A stretch of 64,000 nucleotides of DNA from JAICSD01 sp963836665 (GTDB taxonomy: Bacteria; Acidobacteriota; Vicinamibacteria; Vicinamibacterales; 2-12-FULL-66-21). How positions within the stretch are numbered: position 1 is the stretch's first letter; each line of letters opens with the position of its first letter. The notes beneath the pieces were generated by a model. It was not told the origin of the DNA, ran no database searches, and worked only from the letters and a program-made list of their open reading frames with translations. The stretch is from contig CAWIKL010000001.1 in NCBI GenBank assembly GCA_963836665.1, forward strand, positions 682,001 through 746,000, given 5' to 3'. Of this stretch, positions 37,241 to 46,875 are shown one piece after another. The position numbers and the translations under genes are program-made.

Positions 37241-37414
37241 GGCAACGCCTGGCCGTCGGTATGCGCGACATCTTATCTCGGGATTGCAATCCGGCCAGGC
37301 CGCGTAACACGGAATCCGCGGCGGCGCCGATTCTGGCCGTGCACCGTCCGCTGCATGGTCACGGTTGGGCGGCCACGCGTCCGCACCGCTCGGTACGGCA
37401 CTCAAGGGCCTCGG

Positions 37415-37591
37415 AATCGAGGGGCGGCCGGTCGTGGCGTAGATCGCGTCGAACCGTGGCGAGAGGCGACGCAGGGCGTCATCCGTCATCGCGCGGATCG
37501 TCCGCAGCGGATGATCGGCTGGTACGCGTTGCTCCGGCGACAGGTAACTAAACGGGTGGCCGCTCTGCTCGTCGTCCTCGCATGGGTTCAT
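37415..37591 (-). pseudogene. IS5/IS1182-type transposase N-terminal fragment
   Basis: 'FSYLSPEQRVPADHPLRTIR' and 'LRRLSPRFDAIYATTGRPSI' are the well-known start of IS1182/IS5-related transposases. Family likeness stops after about 55 codons, although the frame stays open to 37190. No DDE catalytic part and no terminal repeats are seen. It ends only 38 bp from the GH127 start and may have brought or replaced its promoter. Confidence 0.75.
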
Positions 37592-37628
37592 TACTTCACC
37601 CGATCGCTATAATCGCCGCTGACAGCTG

Positions 37629-39569
37629 ATGGGTCCACTCACCACGTCGGAGTTGACGCGACGTGAAATGCTCGCCGCGGTCGGCGCGCTCGTCGTTGCC
37701 GGCCGGGCCGGCCGGGCCGGCCGGGCCGGCCGGGCCGGCCACGTCGGCCTCGCGGCACCGGCGATGCCGTCGCCGTTCTCGCTGCACGACGTGCGGCTCC
37801 TCGACGGTCCGTTCCTCTACGCACGGAACCGCGACCTCGCCTACCTGATCGCCCTGCAGCCCGATCGCCTGCTGCACAACTTCCGCGTCAACGCCGGCCT
37901 CGACCCGAAGGCACCGGTATATGGCGGCTGGGAGTCGGAAGAGCCGTGGGTGAACATCCGCTGCCACGGCCACACGCTCGGACACTACCTGACCGCGGCG
38001 TCGCTCATGTATGCGTCAACCGGCGACGCGCGCCTGAAGGAGCGCGTCGACTACATCGTCGCCGAGCTGCAGGCCTGTCAGGCCGCGTCGCGCGGCGGCC
38101 TCGTCTGCGCGTTCCCCGATGGCGCGGCGCAGCTCCAGAACGCCGCGGCGGGACGCCCGGTGGTCGGCGTGCCGTGGTACACGATGCACAAGGTACTCGC
38201 CGGCATCCGTGATGCCCATCTGCATGCCGGCTGCGCGCCGGCGCTCGACGTCCTGCGGAAGCTCGCGGCCTGGACGGCGGAGGCGACGGCACCGATGACC
38301 GACGAGCAGCTTCAGCGCATGCTGCGCATCGAACACGGCGGCATGAACGAGGTGCTCGCCGACGTCGCCGCGCTCACCGGCGATTCGTCGTATCTCGCGC
38401 TGGCGCGCCGCTTCAGCCACGAGACGCTGCTCGACCCACTTGCCGACGCGCGCGATCCGCTCGACGGACTGCACGCCAACACCCAGATCCCGAAAGTGAT
38501 CGGGTTCCAGCGGATCGCGGCCCTGACGGGCGATGATCGATACCAGCGGGCGGCGCGCTTCTTCTGGCGGACCGTGGTCGAGCGGCGGTCCTTCGTCACC
38601 GGGGGACATGGCGACAACGAGCACTTCTTCCCGCCCGCCGACTTCGCCCGACATCTCGGCTCGGCAAAGACGATGGAGACGTGCTGCACGCACAACATGC
38701 TGCGGCTGACACGCGCGCTGTGGCTTGCCGACCCGTCGCCTGCATATTTCGACTACTACGAGCGCGCGCTCTTCAACGGCATCCTCGCGTCGCAGGATCC
38801 AGAGAGCGGCATGATGACCTACTTCCAGGCCACGCGTCCGGGCTACGCGCGGCTCTTCCACACCGCGGAACGATCGTTCTGGTGCTGCACCGGCACCGGC
38901 ATGGAGAACCACGCCAAATACGGCGACGCGATCTACTTCCATGACGCCGAGGCGCTGTGGGTAAATCTGTTCATCCCGTCTGTCGTGACATGGAAGGAGC
39001 GGGGCCTCACGCTGCGCCAGACGACCGCATTTCCTGAGGGCCCAGAAACGACGCTCGCGATCTCGGTGCAGCGTCCGATCCGCGCGAGGCTCCACGTGCG
39101 ACAGCCCGCCTGGTGCCGCGACATGACGATTCGCGTGAACGGCCGCCGCTCGAAGGCGCGCGCCGCGGCACCTGGGTACATCACCCTCGATCGCGAATGG
39201 CGTACCGGCGATCGCGTCGAGGTGACGGTGCCGATGTCGCTGCGCGCCGAGCTCTTGCCGGGCACGACCGACCTCGTTGCATTCGTCTACGGCCCGATCG
39301 TGCTCGCCGGGCGGCTGGGCCGCGACGGCCTCGCGCCGGGCGCCCAGATCATCGTCAACGAGCGCGAGTCCGGGAACATGCTGAAGGCCGACGTCGATGT
39401 CCCGGTCCTCGCCGGTGAGGTGGCGACACTGACGGAGCGAATCCGCCAGGATCCGCGCGCACCGCTCACATTTCACACCGTCGATCTCGGGCGGCCGCAC
39501 GACGTCGAGCTCGCGCCATATTTTCAGCTCGCGCACGAGCGCTACAACCTCTATTGGAAGGTGCAGTGA
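37629..39569 (+). CDS. GH127 beta-L-arabinofuranosidase-like protein (DUF1680)
   Basis: A 646-residue exported glycoside hydrolase. The twin-arginine signal 'LTRREMLAAVGALVVAG' is followed by a (GRA)n run made by a 9-bp DNA repeat. The (alpha/alpha)6 barrel carries 'NIRCHGHTLGHYLTAASL', the Zn/catalytic set in 'METCCTHNMLRL' (Glu and Cys) and 'SFWCCTGTGMENHAKYGD' (Cys-Cys). In characterised GH127 enzymes a zinc-bound Cys is the nucleophile; both Cys clusters are present. C-terminal beta domains follow. The substrate would be L-arabinofuranosides of plant polymers or glycoproteins. Length fits the family. Confidence 0.93.
   Translation: MGPLTTSELTRREMLAAVGALVVAGRAGRAGRAGRAGHVGLAAPAMPSPFSLHDVRLLDGPFLYARNRDLAYLIALQPDRLLHNFRVNAGLDPKAPVYGGWESEEPWVNIRCHGHTLGHYLTAASLMYASTGDARLKERVDYIVAELQACQAASRGGLVCAFPDGAAQLQNAAAGRPVVGVPWYTMHKVLAGIRDAHLHAGCAPALDVLRKLAAWTAEATAPMTDEQLQRMLRIEHGGMNEVLADVAALTGDSSYLALARRFSHETLLDPLADARDPLDGLHANTQIPKVIGFQRIAALTGDDRYQRAARFFWRTVVERRSFVTGGHGDNEHFFPPADFARHLGSAKTMETCCTHNMLRLTRALWLADPSPAYFDYYERALFNGILASQDPESGMMTYFQATRPGYARLFHTAERSFWCCTGTGMENHAKYGDAIYFHDAEALWVNLFIPSVVTWKERGLTLRQTTAFPEGPETTLAISVQRPIRARLHVRQPAWCRDMTIRVNGRRSKARAAAPGYITLDREWRTGDRVEVTVPMSLRAELLPGTTDLVAFVYGPIVLAGRLGRDGLAPGAQIIVNERESGNMLKADVDVPVLAGEVATLTERIRQDPRAPLTFHTVDLGRPHDVELAPYFQLAHERYNLYWKVQ
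37701..37740. repeat. 9-bp tandem repeat inside the GH127 signal region
   Basis: GGCCGGGCC is repeated 4.4 times without error over 40 bp, encoding alternating Gly, Arg and Ala. Each unit adds three residues, so copy-number change keeps the frame but lengthens the region between the Tat motif and the enzyme. Confidence 0.9.
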
Positions 39570-39669
39570 CGGGCGTGCTTCGTCCGCTTTCTGCGGAAGA
39601 CGCGTTCAGATCGGCTTCGGAGGAAGAACTCGCCCGCCTGCTCGATGGATTGAACGAGATCCTGGGGTA

Positions 39670-41090
39670 GCCCCGCCTACCGGCGTCCGGGAGCGCGTAG
39701 GCGACCCAGCCTATGGGGCCGACGGGCGCCGCGGTCGGAGCGTTGCCACGACCGGGTCCGCTCGCGGTGCTCGCCGCGGCGACGAGCAGATACTGCGTTC
39801 CGCCCATCACGTACATCACCGGCGAGCCCGTGAAGTAGCCGCCGAACCGCGAGGACCACACTTCCTTCCCCGTCTCGCTGTCCCACGCGCGGATGTGATT
39901 GTCGAGCCCCGCGCCAAACACGAGTCCTGACGCGGTGAGGATGATGGCGTTGTTGGTCGCCGGCGCCCCGGTGCCGGTGATGCCGCGCGCGGCGAGCGCG
40001 GGATCGTCTCCAAATGGGATGCGTCACTTGATCGCCGGCTTGTTCAGGTCGGCCCTCACGATCGTCGTGAACGGCGGCCTGATGCCGTTGCCGACGGTGT
40101 GGTACTCGTTGATCGTGTAGCGCGTGTAGTTGGGCGTGCCCTCTGGATAGGGCGCGGCGCCACGGCCGCGCCCGCCGGATGTGTCGGGGCGGACCCACGC
40201 CGACCCCGACCCCGCAATCAGTTCGGCCGGCGCACCTGATCCCACGAGGCCTGCTCCGCCCGCCGAACCCTCCGCGTCCGCGGCCGCCCGCGGGCAAGGC
40301 CAGGAAGCCCGCCAAGCTGTCGACATCCGCGGTGCTGAGATGCGGGAACGGCGGCATGCGGTTCGTGCCCGCGGCGAGGACCGCGCGAATCGCGGCGGCG
40401 TCGAAGCGAGGCGCACCGGCGCCGATGTTGTGTGCCGCGTCGGCGCCCGGATGCACGAGCGGCACACCGGTATCGGTGCCCTGGCGGTTGACGCCGTGGC
40501 ACATCTGGCAGTTCAGCTGATAGAGGATTTGTCCCGGCGGCACAGGAGGCCCACCCGCGCCACGCTCTTCGCCAGGACGCACCAGCCGGACGATGCCCGG
40601 GTTGTCGTGCGCGACGACGTAGACCGCGCCCGTGTCAGGCTCCGCCGCGGCGACGCCGAACAGCGTGCCGCCGTTGCTCGCGGGAGCGCTCACCGTGTCC
40701 TTCGTGGTGAGCGGCGTGAAGAGACCTATGTTCCTGGCCGCGAGCAACCGCGCCTTCAATGCCACGGCTTCAGGCGCAGGGAGATCCGGATTGATATCGA
40801 AGATCTCGCCGGGCGTGTTCGACTGGATGTTGCCGATGCTGTCGGGATCGCGGCCGTCGATGCCGTCGCGCAGATCGACGACGCCGTTGACGCCGAACGG
40901 TTCCCGCCGACGTACTGCCACGCGTCCTTCGGCCAGGTGTCGTAGCCGAACTCGCCGGGTCGCGGGACCGTGTGGAACGTCCACTCGAGTTTACCGGTGA
41001 GCACGTCGTAGGCGCGGATGTCGCCGGGCGGCGACATGTAGCCCTCGCCTGTAGCGCTGCCGAGGATCAGCAGATTCTCGCCTTACGTGA
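39670..41090 (-). pseudogene. PQQ-dependent quinoprotein with cytochrome c domain, decayed
   Basis: Several frames on the minus strand together form the C-terminal two thirds of a membrane/periplasmic glucose-type quinoprotein. In order: 'GEGYMSPPGDIRAYDVLTGK' and 'EFGYDTWPKDAW' (propeller), 'NIQSNTPGEIFDINPDLPAP', 'GGTLFGVAAAEPDTGAVYVV', a haem site CQMCH in 'YQLNCQMCHGVNRQG' with 'NRMPPFPHLS', then 'GLVFGAGLDNHIRAWDSETG' and 'YVMGGTQYLLVAA'. The N-terminal third is missing, there are at least two frame changes (near 40900 and 40250) and an in-frame stop near 40027. It would have oxidised a sugar or alcohol. Confidence 0.85.
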
Positions 41091-41264
41091 CAGGACGGCC
41101 GAAGTATAAGAGCGATTTCACAAACGACGCGGCGAGCGCCGCAAGCGAGCCAGACGAACGGAGCGAGCCAGCGCGATTCGCGGAAGTGTATCGACCAGCC
41201 CGGCCACTGCCGCGGCGCCTTTGACGTATCATCCGTCACGTTGCCGCTTCCTGAAGGAGCCCCC

Positions 41265-42158
41265 ATGAACCGACGCGAATTCCTCCTGGCGAGCGCGCCC
41301 CTCGCGCTGGCCCCGGCTCTGTTCAGCCGCCGCGGCCTTGCGCAGACGGTCAGCCCGCAGGCACCGAGTGCCGCTCCGCCGGCGCTGCCCGCGGCGGGCG
41401 CGGACGGTTGGGTTTCGTTAATCAACGGCCGCGATTTTGCCGGCTGGTACAGCGTGCTCCAGAGGTCGGGCAAAGGGGTCGCCGAGGAGAAGGGCGTGAT
41501 CATGATGGAAGAGCAGATGCTCCACATCATGGGGAATGAAGAGGGCCGCTTTCCCGCCGAAGCCGGCTACCTGGCGACCAATCAGGAATTCGCCGACGTG
41601 CACATCCGCGTGGAATACAAGTGGGGCATGAAACGCCATGCGCCGCGTTACAACCCGAAGCGCGATAACGGGCTGCTCTACGGTCTGGTGGGACCCGACA
41701 AGGTGTGGCCGACCTGTGCGGAATGCCAGATTGAAGAGGGCGACGTCGGCGACTTCTTCCTGCTGGGCACCCGCGGGATTCAGAGCAATCACTCGGCTGG
41801 CTTGTTCGGAGAAGGCATCAATCCGATGACGGGATGGCCCAAGCCCGGGGAGCCAGGCTACAGGGCTCCGGGCGGGGGGCGCGCCGGTCAACCGCCCGTG
41901 GAACCGACCACCGGACGGCTCATCAAGGACGGCAACTTCGAACTCCTCGAACAGTGGAACACGGTGGAAGTGATCTGGCAGGGTGACCGAGCCGCGCACA
42001 TCGTCAACGGACGCACCGTCAACGTGGCGACCAGTCTCCAGCAGCCCGATCCACAGAACCCGGGCCAGTTCATTCCGCTGACCCGCGGCAAGATCGCGAT
42101 CGAGATCGAATACGCGGAAATCTGGTTCCGCCGGATCGAAGTAAGGGCGCTAGCGTAG
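41265..42158 (+). CDS. DUF1080 / 3-keto-disaccharide hydrolase-type secreted protein
   Basis: A 297-residue protein with a twin-arginine signal (MNRREFLLASAPLALAPALF). The domain is a laminin-G/concanavalin-like beta sandwich of the DUF1080 family: 'WVSLINGRDFAGWYSVLQR', 'GYLATNQEFADVHIRVEYKW', 'RDNGLLYGLVGPDKVWPTCA' (with 'ECQIEEG') and 'GKIAIEIEYAEIWFRRIEVR'. Members bind or hydrolyse keto-glycosides. I chose the ATG at 41265 because it opens the Tat signal. The neighbouring quinoprotein could have produced oxidised sugars for it, but that gene is now broken. Confidence 0.9.
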   Translation: MNRREFLLASAPLALAPALFSRRGLAQTVSPQAPSAAPPALPAAGADGWVSLINGRDFAGWYSVLQRSGKGVAEEKGVIMMEEQMLHIMGNEEGRFPAEAGYLATNQEFADVHIRVEYKWGMKRHAPRYNPKRDNGLLYGLVGPDKVWPTCAECQIEEGDVGDFFLLGTRGIQSNHSAGLFGEGINPMTGWPKPGEPGYRAPGGGRAGQPPVEPTTGRLIKDGNFELLEQWNTVEVIWQGDRAAHIVNGRTVNVATSLQQPDPQNPGQFIPLTRGKIAIEIEYAEIWFRRIEVRALA

Positions 42159-42388
42159 CTAGTGCCGGTCGCAAGAGAACCGACCGCAGGACGGCGTGAG
42201 CGCAAACCACGGCAGCGGAACACGGCGGCCGGCAGTCAGCTGCTAAGTTGTTCAGCTTCGCCTTAGAACATTCACGCCGCAATCCCTGAGAAAGTCGTCG
42301 TGCAACCTTTGTCGAATCCCGCTGAGCGTCCGGACCCGTGCAGCCGCGCCCGCTGGACACCGCTGTGATTTGGTGGCAGTCTGCCTCC

Positions 42389-42616
42389 ATGGCGATCATT
42401 CTCATGCTGGCGGTCGCCCTGGTTGCTGGAATCATCCTCAGAAGCCGATGGGCGCTACTCCTTCCGCTCGGGGTCGGAGCCAGTGTCGCGTTGGCCATCG
42501 TCGCCAGTGGGCATGGGCTTGGCGACACGCCTATCCCCTTCCTGATCGTAGTCTGCACGCTTGTTATGGTCGGAGGTCAGGGCTTGCGGCCACGGTTCGT
42601 GTCGCCGATCTCATAA
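42389..42616 (+). CDS. Small membrane protein, probably cut at its 3' end
   Basis: About 75 residues with three hydrophobic segments ('MAIILMLAVALVAGIIL', 'WALLLPLGVGASVALAIV', 'PFLIVVCTLVMVGG'). The last residues are read across the end of the transposase remnant on the other strand, so the natural C-terminus may be lost. No family is recognised. Confidence 0.45.
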   Translation: MAIILMLAVALVAGIILRSRWALLLPLGVGASVALAIVASGHGLGDTPIPFLIVVCTLVMVGGQGLRPRFVSPIS

Positions 42617-42624
42617 GAGCAGAT

Positions 42625-43242
42625 CCACTGGTCCATCACGACGAGCACCCAGTGCGTCTGTAGGACTGCCGATTCGCATCGAAACAGATCGAGACTCCAC
42701 AGACTGTCCTTCGTGTGACCGAGGGCCGTGAGCCAGGACGGCCCCACCGAACCTGGGTCCGGCTGATACCGAACCGCAAGGATACGCCGCACCACATCCT
42801 TGTTGATGGGGATCCCGAACGCCAAGGCGATCTGTTGAGCGATGCGCGGACACCCCCAGGTCGGATTCCGCCGTTTCATCTCGACGACTGCCGCCATCAC
42901 TTCCTGGTTGGGTCCCTTGGGGCCGGCTTTCCTCGTGCCGTGGGCGAGAACAGCAGGCGATATTTCCGCTGCGTCAGCGCTCGATGGAGCCTAAGAGCGT
43001 GGAGGGTTTCAGGACGATCGCGGAACGGATCAGCCGGCCAGGGCGTATACGAGCGCACACACGCCGGCGACGATGCGATCCGCGGGGCGGAGCCGCGGTG
43101 AACGGCGCCGGGAACGATTGAGGATCAGCAACTGGTGCCTGACGAGCAGGGATTCGGCCACCACGGACCGCGCACCGCCAGGACCGGCGAGTCGAGCGAC
43201 CGTCGCCAGCAGATGCAGAAACAGAACGGCCAAGTCGCGCAC
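42625..43242 (-). pseudogene. Integrase-core transposase, multiply frameshifted
   Basis: The N-terminal part is read at 43242-43030 ('ARSVVAESLLVRHQLLILNR'), the middle in another frame ('IVLKPSTLLGSIER'), and the catalytic part at 42900-42625 ('VVEMKRRNPTWGCPRIAQQI' and 'HTKDSLWSLDLFRCES', with the first catalytic Asp in WSLDLF). The second catalytic Asp and Glu are absent because the gene ends after 'LVVMDQ'. It is the family of long rve-type transposases common in Acidobacteriota and deltaproteobacteria. Confidence 0.8.
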
Positions 43243-43338
43243 GGCACCATCCTAGCAAGATCGCGAAATCCAAGACACGCTCACGAATTTAGCAATTCGC
43301 CACGCACAGGGAAGGATGTCATCCACTGGCGGCGCGAT

Positions 43339-44325
43339 CTAGCGCGGGCGGGCGAAGAAAGACCCGGCGAGCTGTCTCACGTGGTCGGGCGACACGCGGT
43401 CACGATTGGTCTCAATCGAATAGAGACTGCGCGGATCACTGTCATGCGGCTCCGGAGATTTGCCAGGAAACGACGCGTGGATCATCTCGTGCAGGAGGGT
43501 GCCGCTGTCCGGATTGCGGCGCAAGGTATTGATCAAAACGAACTTCGGCACCTGCTCGATCACTTCCGGAACGTTGCCGCCATCCGTGATGCCGTTGATG
43601 GCATCGATCGGATCGAACGGCCCCAGAATCACCCGAAGCACGCGCGGGTCACCGAACGCCGTGTTGATCGCTGCCTTGCGCACGGCGAATCGATCGGCCG
43701 GGAACTGGGTATGAATCAAAACGTCGGGCCACGGCACGGTCGGCCCGCCAAGGCCGGGCTGCTCGACCAGCGTCATCCCGAGAGCGCCCAGAAGTGCACG
43801 AGCCCTGGCGAGCAAGGCGAGCGCGAAGACTTCGGCGCCGGTGGTCAACTGCTCCGTCCGCTGCAGGTGAATGAACAGTGCGCGGCGAAACTGGACCTGG
43901 GGAGCTCCGGTGCCGGCGCCGGCACCGACCACCAGCCCGGCGGGCGAGCGCACCGCGAGCGGGCCGCGGCTGCCCTGCGGGCACCGTGAGAGCAGGGTCT
44001 GCGCCTGTTCCACCTTGGCGATGTCCTCGTCCAGCCTCGCGATCGTCATCTTGCCGACGATGTTGTCCGCCTGCTGCTGGTAGGAACGATTGATGATGTT
44101 TCGAGCCTTCTTGTAGGAGAGGACGGCGGCGGCCGTCGTCCTGCCGTAGGTGCGCGACCGGATTTCATCGGGGGCGATCGGCGACGACTCGAGCACGAGC
44201 AGGCACTTGTGAATGAGCCCGACGTGCGCGCCGGCGGTGCCGGGCGTGACGTGGGCCTGATCGTTGTCCAGACAGGCTTGCAGCGCCGCGTTGCCCTGGA
44301 GCGTCGTCGATCGTAGCGGCATGGC
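43339..44325 (-). CDS. Peptidoglycan-binding-like protein with HExxH metallopeptidase motif
   Basis: A 328-residue protein. The N-terminal third resembles a peptidoglycan-binding-type helical repeat ('HVGLIHKCLLVLESSPIAP', 'RTTAAAVLSYKKARNIINRS', 'VGKMTIARLDEDI'). The C-terminal part contains 'SGTLLHEMIHASF', an HEMIH zinc motif, with 'DSDPRSLYSI' downstream. I chose the ATG at 44325; the longer frame to 44421 adds Lys/Arg-rich sequence. No signal peptide is evident. It is flanked by transposase pieces on both sides, so it looks like cargo, perhaps an effector or lytic enzyme. Confidence 0.7.
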   Translation of the reverse strand, partial: AMPLRSTTLQGNAALQACLDNDQAHVTPGTAGAHVGLIHKCLLVLESSPIAPDEIRSRTYGRTTAAAVLSYKKARNIINRSYQQQADNIVGKMTIARLDEDIAKVEQAQTLLSRCPQGSRGPLAVRSPAGLVVGAGAGTGAPQVQFRRALFIHLQRTEQLTTGAEVFALALLARARALLGALGMTLVEQPGLGGPTVPWPDVLIHTQFPADRFAVRKAAINTAFGDPRVLRVILGPFDPIDAINGITDGGNVPEVIEQVPKFVLINTLRRNPDSGTLLHEMIHASFPGKSPEPHDSDPRSLYSIETNRDRVSPDHVRQLAGSFFARPR

Positions 44326-44519
44326 AGCACGATTATTGTCCAACGGCCAGCCGCGAAGCGAATGTTTACGGCCACGAATTTCTCGTTTCGCCAAGAGCTT
44401 AGCGTTCGTGAGCTCCCGCACCCGGGAATCTGGGCCGCCGACGGCCGAACGTTCGACAGTTGTGAGCGCGAGTACCGCGGCGGCTTATCATCACGCCGGC
44501 CCCCGACGGCTGCAAATCT

Positions 44520-45479
44520 TTGCTAGTCAGAGCGGCACCATCGACCACGATCCCCGCGTTGAGGAGAGCGAGCTCGCTGCGATACCAGTCACGCCTCGTC
44601 GCGAAAGATGCGCCGGCCCTCACAACGATGCGCGAGCTTTCGGGGCAGTATCCGCGGTACGGCTGTCGCCGGATTCGGATCTTCCTGCAGCGACCCGGCC
44701 ATGGGATGAGCGCCGATCGGGCCCATCGGCTTTGGCGACAGGCGGCACTCCAAGTGCCGCGCCGCCGACCGCGTCGACGGGCGGCCGTGAGCCGGCCGCG
44801 GCCCCTCCCCTCGACCATGCGGAATCACGTGTGGGCGTACGACTTCGTGTGCGATACCTGTGCGAATGGTCACACGCTCAAGTGCCTGACGATCATCGAC
44901 GAATGGACCCGCGAGTGCTTGGCGATCGACGTGGCCGGCGGGATCCGTTCGGGCCGCGTGATCGAGGTACTGACGCAGCTCGTGAGCCTGCATGGCGCGC
45001 CGCAGTATCTGCGGTCCGATAATGGGCCGGAGTTTGTGGCGTGCGCGATCCTGCGATGGTCGCGGGCCGCGCAGATTGAGACGGCGCTCATCGATCCCGG
45101 CAAGCCGTGGCAGAATGGCGCCGACGAATCGTTCAACGGCAAATTCCGCGACGAGTTCCTGACGCTGCAGTGGTTCCGCAATCGCGTCGACGCCAAGGTC
45201 GGCATCGAGCAGTGGCGGCGGCATTACAACGAGGTGCGGCCGCACTCGAGTCTGGGCTATCGGACACCGGCGGAATTTAAGGCGACCGTGGCAGCCACGA
45301 TCACGGAGGGGGGCTCGGCGGCTGCGCCGCCTCGCCCTGTCCAGGAAGACCAAAGACCCAACGATTCGATCACGTTAACTGGCGCTGTTCTTCCAGTAGC
45401 AACTGGTCCGAAGAAATCCGGCAGGTCAAGAGCAGGCGCGAGTAGCCGAGCACGACGAGCAACATCATCGCGCGTCTGA
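44520..45479 (+). pseudogene. IS3-family OrfB transposase, N-terminally degraded
   Basis: The rve/DDE part is complete: 'NHVWAYDFVCDT' (Asp), 'YLRSDNGPEFVA' (Asp), 'NGADESFNGKFRDEF' (Glu) and the end motif 'HYNEVRPHSSLGYRTPAEF'. The N-terminal HTH_21 portion is garbled ('LRRASSLRYQSRLVAKDAP' before 'YGCRRIRIFLQ'), no orfA is found upstream, and I see no terminal repeats. The last 40 codons run into the group II intron remnant on the other strand. Confidence 0.8.
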
Positions 45480-45705
45480 CGGGCTGCGGTCGGTAGCGTT
45501 CGGTCCGAACCTCCTCTCGCAAGTCACCGAGCCAACGCTCCACGCCGTGGACCTCGATGCGCGCAAAGGTTTCTCCGTCCACACCCGGCGCGCCGCCATT
45601 GGCCCGGCTGAGCGCAAATGCATGGGCGAGGATGTCTTCACGCCACACCTTGTCATACAGGACGTGGAACCGCCGCGCCGACTCCTGCTTGGCCTTCACG
45701 TACAC
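45460..45705 (-). pseudogene. Group II intron reverse transcriptase N-terminal fragment
   Basis: 'HVLYDKVWREDILAHAFALS' and 'NGGAPGVDGETFARIEVHGV' are the RT-0 region of group II intron maturases, followed by 'REEVRTERYRPQPVRRAM'. The protein then ends in unrelated sequence; the YADD active site, maturase and endonuclease domains are missing. The break coincides with the end of the IS3 transposase piece, so the IS3 or a deletion probably cut the intron. Confidence 0.75.
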
Positions 45706-45802
45706 CGCTCGTTGGAGCGTCCGGATTCGTTCGGGAGTTCACGGTGCCTGCGGCCTGATCAATTTCCGGCATATGCCACTCTTCGCAAAACCGACGGCCT
45801 CG

Positions 45803-46054
45803 TTACGTACGGCGTACCACCGCGTGGTAGAGGACCAAAACCACCACCGCTCCGATCACCGCCACGACCAGGCTGTAGAGATTCAGGCCAGTGACCCCGG
45901 TCGCGCCGAACATATTGAAAAGAAAACCGCCCACGACCGCGCCGATGACGCCGAGCACGATGTCGAGGACAATCCCTTCTCCCGTCTTATTGACGAGTTT
46001 GCTACCGATGAAGCCGGCGACGAGGCCAAGGACAATCCACGCGAGAAATGACAT
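45803..46054 (-). CDS. GlsB/YeaQ/YmgE-type stress membrane protein
   Basis: An 83-residue protein with three TM helices and the family pattern 'AWIVLGLVAGFIGSKLV', 'GIVLDIVLGVIGAVVGGFLF' and 'YSLVVAVIGAVVVLVLYH'. Members are small Gly-rich inner-membrane proteins induced by general stress. It is intact and sits among transposon pieces. Confidence 0.92.
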   Translation of the reverse strand: MSFLAWIVLGLVAGFIGSKLVNKTGEGIVLDIVLGVIGAVVGGFLFNMFGATGVTGLNLYSLVVAVIGAVVVLVLYHAVVRRT

Positions 46055-46282
46055 ACACCCTCCGCCTCACAGGGATAGCAAGGGCTGCGCCAATCGAAGC
46101 CGGCGGCAATTCGAATGAGTCATCGAGGCTTCTGGGTCTCCCGGTATGTCATGGGCGGACGTGCCCGAACAGTCTAGGACCGACTTATCCCGAGAGAAAC
46201 GTCCTTGGCATCAATCCTGCCTTCCCCGCATCGCTCGACTGACCCGGACGAACGCACCCCGTCGTGAGGAGAGCTGAAGACG

Positions 46283-46558
46283 ATGACTGAGCCGACGCTC
46301 TCGGAGCTTCTGGTGGAGCTCTCGGAGAAGGTTACGACGTTGTTCCGACAAGAGGCGCCCCTCGCGAAGGCCGAGATTCAGGAGAGCGTCGCGAGCCCCA
46401 GGAGAGGCCTTGAGCTCGTGGTGGCGGATGGGGCCATCCTGTATAGCGCAGCGGTGGTCCTGCTTGGTGCCGTCCTGCTGGGTCTCGCCAATTGGTTGGG
46501 CCTGCCGCTCTGGCTCTCGGCGCTTCTCGTGGCAACCGTCGTGGGGAGTCGAGGCTGA
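46283..46558 (+). pseudogene. Phage-holin-family (DUF1469/Holin-X) protein, 3' truncated
   Basis: 'LSELLVELSEKVTTLFRQEA' and 'LAKAEI' are the amphipathic start of the family, followed by the first TM segment ('AILYSAAVVLLGAVLLGLAN') and the start of the second ('WLSALLVATVVG'). The frame then enters the antisense of a conjugation ATPase fragment and stops. Intact members continue for about 30-40 more residues, so the gene was cut at about 46550. Confidence 0.7.
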
Positions 46559-46559
46559 C

Positions 46560-46875
46560 TTCGACATAGTCCTCTTCCCGACCGTGGCGCCGCAGGATGT
46601 CGCGGACTTGCCGGCGGAAGTCCCCTTTGACTTCGAGCACGGGGCCGGCGGCCTTGCGCGCGGGATCGGTCGCGCGGTACGCGAGGAGCTGGTCCACGTA
46701 GGGATACATGCAGGCCGACGTCTTGCCCGACCCGATGGCGCCCACGACGAGCATGCCGGTGTACAGGCCGTGCTTCGGAATGGCAAGCCAGGTCGGCCGC
46801 TCGGCGCGCGCCGGCGAGGTGCGGTTGTGGAGCTCGCCGAGCACCACGAAGAGATCCTGGTGGCGGAACGGTTAG
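46560..46875 (-). pseudogene. Conjugation coupling-type ATPase (TraG/VirD4/HerA-like) fragment
   Basis: The minus strand reads 'VLGELHNRTSPARAERPTWL', 'AIPKHGLYTGMLVVGAIGSG' (Walker A GAIGSGKT), 'YVDQLLAYRATDPARKAAGP' and 'DFRRQVRDILRRHGREEDYV'. About 100 residues are kept; both ends are missing. At 46557 it abuts the cut holin gene. It shows that a conjugative or integrative element passed through here. Confidence 0.7.

Noticed and set aside
37695..37745. CRISPR-like repeat
   Set aside because: The repeat unit is 9 bp without spacers and lies inside a coding region; it is a simple tandem repeat. No CRISPR array or cas gene was seen anywhere.
42160..42330. Possible integron attC site after the DUF1080 gene
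   Set aside because: Short dyads (CGGTCG/CGACCG, CTAAG/CTTAG) are present, but the paired GTTRRRY and RYYYAAC core sites could not be matched, and no integron integrase is in the window.
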